Shown in pieces: positions 14,787 through 19,894 of a stretch of 19,894 nt of DNA; the stretch's first letter is position 1, and every line of letters begins with the position of its first letter. Source of the stretch: an uncultured Alistipes sp. Its GTDB lineage: Bacteria > Bacteroidota > Bacteroidia > Bacteroidales > Rikenellaceae. A model generated the notes under the pieces. That model saw only the letters and a program-made list of their open reading frames with translations. It was not told where the DNA came from and ran no database searches. Location of the stretch: NCBI GenBank assembly GCA_947178455.1, contig CAMWYI010000014.1:1-19894 (forward strand), read 5' to 3'. The translations under genes were made by a program, and so were the position numbers.

Positions 14787-17700
14787 ATGAAACGCCTTGT
14801 TTTTCGGATACTGCTCGCCATTTGCACGCTTCCCGTCGGCGTTGCAGCGGCACAAGAGTTCAACTACCACCATTTGAGCGTCGAAGAGGGCTTGTCGCAC
14901 TACTCGGCCCTCTCGATTTACATCGACGAAAACGACTTGGTGTGGGTCGGCACCGAAAACGGGCTGAACCTCTGGTCGGGATACGATTTCACCGTGTTCC
15001 GCACCGACACCGAATGCCCCGATTCGCTCTTCTGCGACAACATCCAACGCCTCGCGGGCAACCGCAACGGCAAGCTGTGGGTGCAAACCCTCGAAGGCGT
15101 CGCCGAATACGACATGGCGACCAACCGCTTCAAAACGCTGTGCACCGGCAAAAAATACCGCATGTGCTATGCCGACGACCTCTATTTGGCGCACGGCAAC
15201 CGCATCGAACGCTACCGCGACGGGAGCATCGAACCCGTCTACATGCTGGGCGATGCGTCGGTCGGGATTTCCACGCTCCACGTCGACCCCGAAAGCGGGC
15301 GGCTGCTGGTCGGCACGGCCGAGCACGGGCTCTACCTGCTTCGCAACGGCGAGGGAACCTCTATCGAAGAACACCGGCTGCTCGACGCGCTTTCGGTGAC
15401 CTGCATCTTCCGCGACTCGCAGCAGCGCTACTGGATCGGCACGACCGCCGACGGGCTCTATCTGTCCGAAGACGGGCTGGCGACGTTCACCCGATTCCGC
15501 AGCGACCCCCACGACCCGCACTCGATCAGTTCCGATTACGTGCGCACGGTCTGCGAGGACGCGGCAGGCCGCATCTATGTCGGCACCTTCGACGGATTCA
15601 ACATCTACGACCCCGACAGCCGCCGGTTCCGCCGCCACACCGCACTGGGCCGCTACACCGATTCGGCGCACAAGGGCGGCATCGAATCCACGTCGGTGTG
15701 GTGCATGGTGGCCGATGCCTACGACAACATCTGGGTCGGCACCTACTTCGAGGGGCTGTACTGCTTCCACCCCGAACACAGCATCTACCGCAAATACACC
15801 GTCTCGGAGGACGCCTCGGCCGGATTGAGTTCGCCCATCGTCAGCGGCATCGCCGAAGATGCCGACGGCAACCTCTACGTCGCGACCGAAGGCGGCGGAT
15901 TCTGCCACTACAACCGCACGACGGGCCGCTGGCATCAGGTGCGCCACCTGACCGACGTTCCGACAGGCCGCAATCCCTACAACAACATCAAAAGCCTCTA
16001 TTACGACCCGTCGCGCCGTGCGCTGTGGTTAGGCACGCACATGGGCGGGTTGTTCCGGTACGACGAACGGCAGCGCCGCCTGCGGCAATACCTGCCGCCC
16101 GCCGGTTCGGATAAGGCCGAATCGCGCATCGTGCGGCAAATCGTGCGGTGGGACGACCGGCTGCTGCTCGCCACGCACGCCGGATTGTGGCTTTTCCACC
16201 CCGAAAGCGGCCGGTTTTCGCGTCCTGCGGGCGTGCTGCACACCGACGTGGTGAGCGACCTGTGTCTGTCGCGCGACGGGCGCACGCTCTACTGGGCAGG
16301 CGACAAACCGCTGCTGTACTGCTACGACCCTGCCACGAAAAAGGTCAAATCGTACCGTTTCGGCACCGAAAACGCCCTCGACGGCAACCGCTCGGTCTCG
16401 CACCTGCACGAAGACAGCACGGGCCGCATCTGGGTCTGCACCGAAAACGATGCCGTCTACCTGTTCCACCCCGACGAACACCGTTTCGAGCAGCTGGACA
16501 ACTTCACGGGCAACAAGATATGCAGCGTCGAAGAGCTCGCAGGCGACCGCTTCATCGTCGCGGCGAGCAACGGCATCAGCGTGCTGGACTACACGACCAA
16601 ACGGCTGCTGACCCAGCAAACCCGCCACGAAATGCCGTTGCAGACAATCAACCAAGATGCGCTGTTCATCGCATCGGACAGCACGATTTTCGTCGGCGGA
16701 TACGGCGGACTGATTTCGTTCCGCGTCGACGACATCGCACCCGACGATTCGCCCACGCACATCTACCCCATGCGCATGACCTGCGACGGCCGCGAAGTGC
16801 CGCCGGCCGAATCCATCGACCCCGCGACCTCCGTCCTGCGGCTGCCCTCTTCGAAAGTTTCGACCGTATCGCTGAAATACGCCGCGCCCAACCTCGCGTT
16901 CGTGTCGATGCGGCTCGAATACTGCCTGCACCGAGGCGACAACGCCCAATGGCTCCCCATGCCCAACGACAACACCATCACGCTGGTCAACCTGCTTCCG
17001 GCGTGGTACGACCTGCAAGTGCGGGCCATCGACCGCAACGGCCGCGTCTTCGCGATGGACACCTGCAAGCTGCGCATCATGCCGTCGTGGTACCAGCGGT
17101 GGTGGGCCTACCTGCTTTTCGCCGCGCTGGGTACGCTGCTGTTGCTGCTCTGCATTCGGGCCTACACGGCACACCTGCAACTGCGCACCTCGCTCGAATA
17201 CGAACGCAAACGAAGCCACGACCAAGAAGAACTGGACAAGACCAAACTGCGTTTCTTCACCAACGTGGCGCACGAATTCCGCACGCCGCTGACGATTGTG
17301 GTCGGACACCTCGACTCGCTGCTGCAATCGCGCATCGCGGAACCGCACCTCTACAAGAAACTGATGTCGATTCACCGCAACATCGCCAACCTCCGACGGC
17401 TCACCGACGACCTGCTCGATTTCCGCAAGCAGGAGCAGGGATTCATGAAACTGCATGCCGCCGAGCACGATTTGGTGCGTTTTCTGCGCGAGCATTACGC
17501 CGGCTACCGCGAATACGCCCAGACACGGCGCATCGACCTGCGTTTCGAGAGTTCGCAGGAACGGCTGGCGGTGTGGTTCGACGAATCGCTGATGCAGAAG
17601 GTCATCGGCAACCTGCTCTCCAACGCGCTGAAATACACCGAACCGGACAAAGGCAGAATCGTGTTGAGCGTCGCTTCGGAGAACGGTCAGGCCGTCATTC

Positions 17701-18851
17701 GGGTCGAGGACAACGGCATCGGCATGGCCCCCGACCAACTCGGACACATCTTCGAACGGTTCTATCAGGCCGATTCGACGCACGGCGGCTCGGGCATCGG
17801 CCTTGCCCTCACGAAAGGACTCGTGGAGCTGCACAGCGGCGAAATCGACGTGCAAAGCACCGAGCATCGCGGTTCCGTCTTCACGGTGCGGTTGCCGCTG
17901 GGACGCGCCCACCTGACGGACGACCAAATCGCAGAGGAAAAATCACAGATATTCAAAGAGATAACGCATTCCACCGCCGATTTCGAGGGGGGGGGAATTG
18001 GCGAACCGGAAGACGGAACATCCGACACTTCGGCGATACCGGCAACAGAAGAACCGCAGCCCGTTGCGGGCCGAAATCGCTACAAGGCGCTGCTGGTCGA
18101 GGATAACCGTGCGCTGCGGGAGCTGCTCTGCGAGATTTTCGCACCCCACTACGACGTCATGACGGCCGAAAACGGCGTCGAGGCGCTCGAAGCCATGCAG
18201 CACGAACTGCCGGACATCATCGTCAGCGACATCGTGATGCCCCGCATGGACGGATTCGAGCTGTGCAAGGCCGTCAAAACCAATTTCGACACCAGCCACA
18301 TCCCGTTCGTGGCGCTGACGGCCTATGCCTCTATCGAAAACAACCTGCGCGGATACCAGACGGGAGCGGACGACTACGTGACCAAACCGTTCAATGCCGC
18401 CGTGCTGCTGGCCCGCTGCAACAACCTCATCAACAGCCGCATCGTGCTGCAAAAGAAGTTCCGCGACCAACAGCACGTCGAACCCGAAAATCTGGCCTAT
18501 ACGCCGCTCGACCAAGCGTTCATCGAACAGGCCATGAAAATCATCGACCGCCACATCCGCGACCCGAAGTTCAACATCGACACCTTCGCCAAAGAGATGT
18601 GCATCGCCCGCACAAAGCTGTTCGTCAAGCTGAAAACCATTTCGGGACAAACACCGTCGGAATTCATCATGACCATCAAGCTGCGCCGCGCGGCCGACCT
18701 GCTGCTGAACCGGCCGGAATACAATGTTTCGGATATTTGCGAATTGTTGGGATTCAACACCTTGCGCTATTTCAGCAAGTGTTTCAAAGACAAGTACCGC
18801 ATCAGTCCGCTCCGCTATCGCCGCAACCGCGGACGGATAGACCCCGAATAA
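14787..18851 (+). CDS. Hybrid two-component system (HTCS) PUL regulator
   Basis: A single 1354-residue protein combining periplasmic sensor, histidine kinase and response regulator. A signal peptide/anchor (1 to about 20) is followed by two seven-bladed propellers of Reg_prop repeats (for example LVWVGTENGLNLW, NIWVGTYFEGLYCF) to about residue 690, and a Y_Y_Y domain near 700-765. The transmembrane helix is about 773-791. HisKA has H829 in HEFRTP. HATPase has N942/N946, D975 (DNGIG) and GSGIGLAL (1001-1008). The receiver has E1105/D1106, phospho-acceptor D1148, T1178 and K1200. The AraC-type HTH covers about 1255-1350. All key residues are present. In this family the propellers bind an oligosaccharide product and the HTH activates the PUL. 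ATG 14787 was preferred to 14775 because of the promoter position. A G9 run lies in the linker before the receiver. Confidence 0.95.
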   Translation: MKRLVFRILLAICTLPVGVAAAQEFNYHHLSVEEGLSHYSALSIYIDENDLVWVGTENGLNLWSGYDFTVFRTDTECPDSLFCDNIQRLAGNRNGKLWVQTLEGVAEYDMATNRFKTLCTGKKYRMCYADDLYLAHGNRIERYRDGSIEPVYMLGDASVGISTLHVDPESGRLLVGTAEHGLYLLRNGEGTSIEEHRLLDALSVTCIFRDSQQRYWIGTTADGLYLSEDGLATFTRFRSDPHDPHSISSDYVRTVCEDAAGRIYVGTFDGFNIYDPDSRRFRRHTALGRYTDSAHKGGIESTSVWCMVADAYDNIWVGTYFEGLYCFHPEHSIYRKYTVSEDASAGLSSPIVSGIAEDADGNLYVATEGGGFCHYNRTTGRWHQVRHLTDVPTGRNPYNNIKSLYYDPSRRALWLGTHMGGLFRYDERQRRLRQYLPPAGSDKAESRIVRQIVRWDDRLLLATHAGLWLFHPESGRFSRPAGVLHTDVVSDLCLSRDGRTLYWAGDKPLLYCYDPATKKVKSYRFGTENALDGNRSVSHLHEDSTGRIWVCTENDAVYLFHPDEHRFEQLDNFTGNKICSVEELAGDRFIVAASNGISVLDYTTKRLLTQQTRHEMPLQTINQDALFIASDSTIFVGGYGGLISFRVDDIAPDDSPTHIYPMRMTCDGREVPPAESIDPATSVLRLPSSKVSTVSLKYAAPNLAFVSMRLEYCLHRGDNAQWLPMPNDNTITLVNLLPAWYDLQVRAIDRNGRVFAMDTCKLRIMPSWYQRWWAYLLFAALGTLLLLLCIRAYTAHLQLRTSLEYERKRSHDQEELDKTKLRFFTNVAHEFRTPLTIVVGHLDSLLQSRIAEPHLYKKLMSIHRNIANLRRLTDDLLDFRKQEQGFMKLHAAEHDLVRFLREHYAGYREYAQTRRIDLRFESSQERLAVWFDESLMQKVIGNLLSNALKYTEPDKGRIVLSVASENGQAVIRVEDNGIGMAPDQLGHIFERFYQADSTHGGSGIGLALTKGLVELHSGEIDVQSTEHRGSVFTVRLPLGRAHLTDDQIAEEKSQIFKEITHSTADFEGGGIGEPEDGTSDTSAIPATEEPQPVAGRNRYKALLVEDNRALRELLCEIFAPHYDVMTAENGVEALEAMQHELPDIIVSDIVMPRMDGFELCKAVKTNFDTSHIPFVALTAYASIENNLRGYQTGADDYVTKPFNAAVLLARCNNLINSRIVLQKKFRDQQHVEPENLAYTPLDQAFIEQAMKIIDRHIRDPKFNIDTFAKEMCIARTKLFVKLKTISGQTPSEFIMTIKLRRAADLLLNRPEYNVSDICELLGFNTLRYFSKCFKDKYRISPLRYRRNRGRIDPE
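17987..17995 (+). repeat. G9 homopolymer in the HTCS kinase-receiver linker
   Basis: Nine G encode the end of E1067 and G1068-G1070 (GAG GGG GGG GGA) between the HATPase and receiver domains. One G fewer gives a stop at 18160-18162; one G more gives a stop at 18104-18106. Both would remove the receiver and the DNA-binding domain while leaving the membrane kinase. Confidence 0.9.
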
Positions 18852-18867
18852 GCAACGGGCGTACGTC

Positions 18868-19894
18868 TCAAAGCAGGCCCATTCGCTGACGGGCGAACTG
18901 CATCACCCAAGCCGGAGACTGTTTTTGCGCGAGCAGGTCGCGCATGCGGTCCATGTAGGGTTCGGCATGGCGGAACCAGTGCTGCAACCCTGCGCAAAGC
19001 GAGTTTTTGCGGCATCCGTCGGCCCCCGTCTCGAACCGATGTTTGGGGCACTCCCCGCGACAGGCGAAATAATAACGGCAATTCAGGCACTCCGCAGGCA
19101 GGGCGTTGCGTTTGGCCAGCCCGAACTCGATGCGCGCCCGCGAACGATAGAGTTCGCGGAGGTGCGTTTCGCGGATATTGCCCAGCCGGTAAGCCGGATA
19201 GACGAAGTGGTCGCAACAATAGACATCGCCGTTGTGCTCCACGACCAGTGCGTCGCCGCACGTCTCGCCCATCGAACAGACGCCGGGCTGCACGCCGCAC
19301 CACTGGGCTAGCGTGGCGTCGAATAGTTGCACGAACACGGTTCCCACGTCGGACAAGACCCACGTATCGAAGACGTCGCACAGAAAATCGCCGTAACCGG
19401 CCGCCGAGACCGACCACTCGGCCAGCCGCGCCCCCTCGTGTTCGGGCGCGACAATCAACGGCCGCAACCCGCCCGGACGGTCGACGACGTGTTCGACAGC
19501 AGGCAGGAATTGCAGGTAACGGCTCCCGACGGTATCGCGCAGAAAACGGTAAATCTCGACCCCGCGCCCCTCGCAATGACGGTTGACGACGCTCAATGTG
19601 TTGTATTCGACGCCGTGCGCACGGAAAAGCGCGATAGCCTGCATCACGCGGTCGAAGGTCGGGCGTCCACCCTTATCCTGCCGAAATGCGTCGTGGATGT
19701 CGCGGGGGCCGTCCAGCGACACGCCGACCAGAAAGTTATTGGCGGCGAACAATTCGCACCATTCGGGCGTAACGAGCGTGCCGTTGGTTTGGAGGGTGTT
19801 TTCGATGCGTTTTCCGTCGGCGTACCGCTGTTGCAGCATCATCGCCCGCCGGTAGAAGTCCAGCCCCAGCAACAAAGGTTCCCCGCCGTGCCAG
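18868..19894 (-). CDS. Anaerobic sulfatase-maturating enzyme, radical SAM/SPASM (C-terminal 341 residues)
   Basis: This cytoplasmic radical-SAM enzyme oxidises the active-site Ser or Cys of sulfatases to formylglycine before export. The gene begins beyond the right edge, so the CX3CX2C radical-SAM cluster site is not visible. The part seen opens with WHGGEPLLLGLDFY, the family motif that follows that cluster, then has LQTNGTL and GVSLDGP. The SPASM region has CSMGETCG, YCCDHF (its Asp fits the proposed catalytic Asp of anSME) and CX2CX5CX3C (19048-19089), ending in GCRKNSLC. These Cys patterns bind two auxiliary 4Fe-4S clusters. It converges on the HTCS gene, with only 16 bp between the two stop codons and no hairpin seen there. 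A Ser-type sulfatase in the same window fits as its substrate. Confidence 0.93.
   Translation of the reverse strand, partial: WHGGEPLLLGLDFYRRAMMLQQRYADGKRIENTLQTNGTLVTPEWCELFAANNFLVGVSLDGPRDIHDAFRQDKGGRPTFDRVMQAIALFRAHGVEYNTLSVVNRHCEGRGVEIYRFLRDTVGSRYLQFLPAVEHVVDRPGGLRPLIVAPEHEGARLAEWSVSAAGYGDFLCDVFDTWVLSDVGTVFVQLFDATLAQWCGVQPGVCSMGETCGDALVVEHNGDVYCCDHFVYPAYRLGNIRETHLRELYRSRARIEFGLAKRNALPAECLNCRYYFACRGECPKHRFETGADGCRKNSLCAGLQHWFRHAEPYMDRMRDLLAQKQSPAWVMQFARQRMGLL

Noticed and set aside
1..19894. CRISPR arrays, tRNA/rRNA genes, insertion sequences or attachment sites
   Set aside because: No repeat-spacer pattern, RNA gene fold, transposase, or terminal inverted repeats with flanking duplications were seen on reading both strands.

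Overview
The window is a glycosaminoglycan (chondroitin/hyaluronan-type) polysaccharide utilization locus (PUL) from a member of the Bacteroidota. This is supported by a SusC/SusD pair, a hybrid two-component system (HTCS) regulator, surface lipoproteins with Ser/Asp/Glu-rich starts, promoter elements of the Bacteroidota type (TTTG and TAnnTTTG) and A-rich leaders. Coding DNA is G+C-rich (about 60% by eye), which among gut Bacteroidota suggests an Alistipes-like organism. The genus is inference only.

Layout: the minus-strand unit (1-3761) holds susC and the first 192 codons of susD, which runs off the left edge. A 202-bp divergent promoter region (3762-3963) separates it from a plus-strand unit. 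That unit is a GH88 unsaturated glucuronyl hydrolase, a PL8 chondroitinase-type lyase and a Ser-type sulfatase, spaced by 5 and 4 bp, followed by two large lipoproteins that share an N-terminal coiled-coil/collagen-like module. The first lipoprotein is a PL29 (DUF4955)-type beta-helix lyase candidate. The second has an FN3-like domain and a beta-helix of unknown function. A strong intrinsic terminator (14653-14686) ends this unit. A full-length HTCS regulator follows under its own consensus promoter. On the right edge, convergent with the HTCS, is the C-terminal part of an anaerobic sulfatase-maturating enzyme (anSME).

Proposed working order (inference from families and signal peptides): surface lipoproteins bind and cut the glycan, and SusCD imports the oligosaccharides. 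Periplasmic PL8 produces unsaturated disaccharides, the sulfatase desulfates them and GH88 removes the unsaturated uronic acid. The HTCS senses a breakdown product with its periplasmic propellers and activates the divergent promoters. The anSME would convert the catalytic Ser of the sulfatase to formylglycine before export.

Points worth a second look: two in-frame G9 tracts, one in the HTCS linker and one in the second lipoprotein, where gain or loss of one G would truncate the protein; a 21-bp-spaced direct repeat that could be the HTCS operator; a sharp G+C drop over the beta-helix half of the second lipoprotein; and an anSME gene beside a Ser-type sulfatase.
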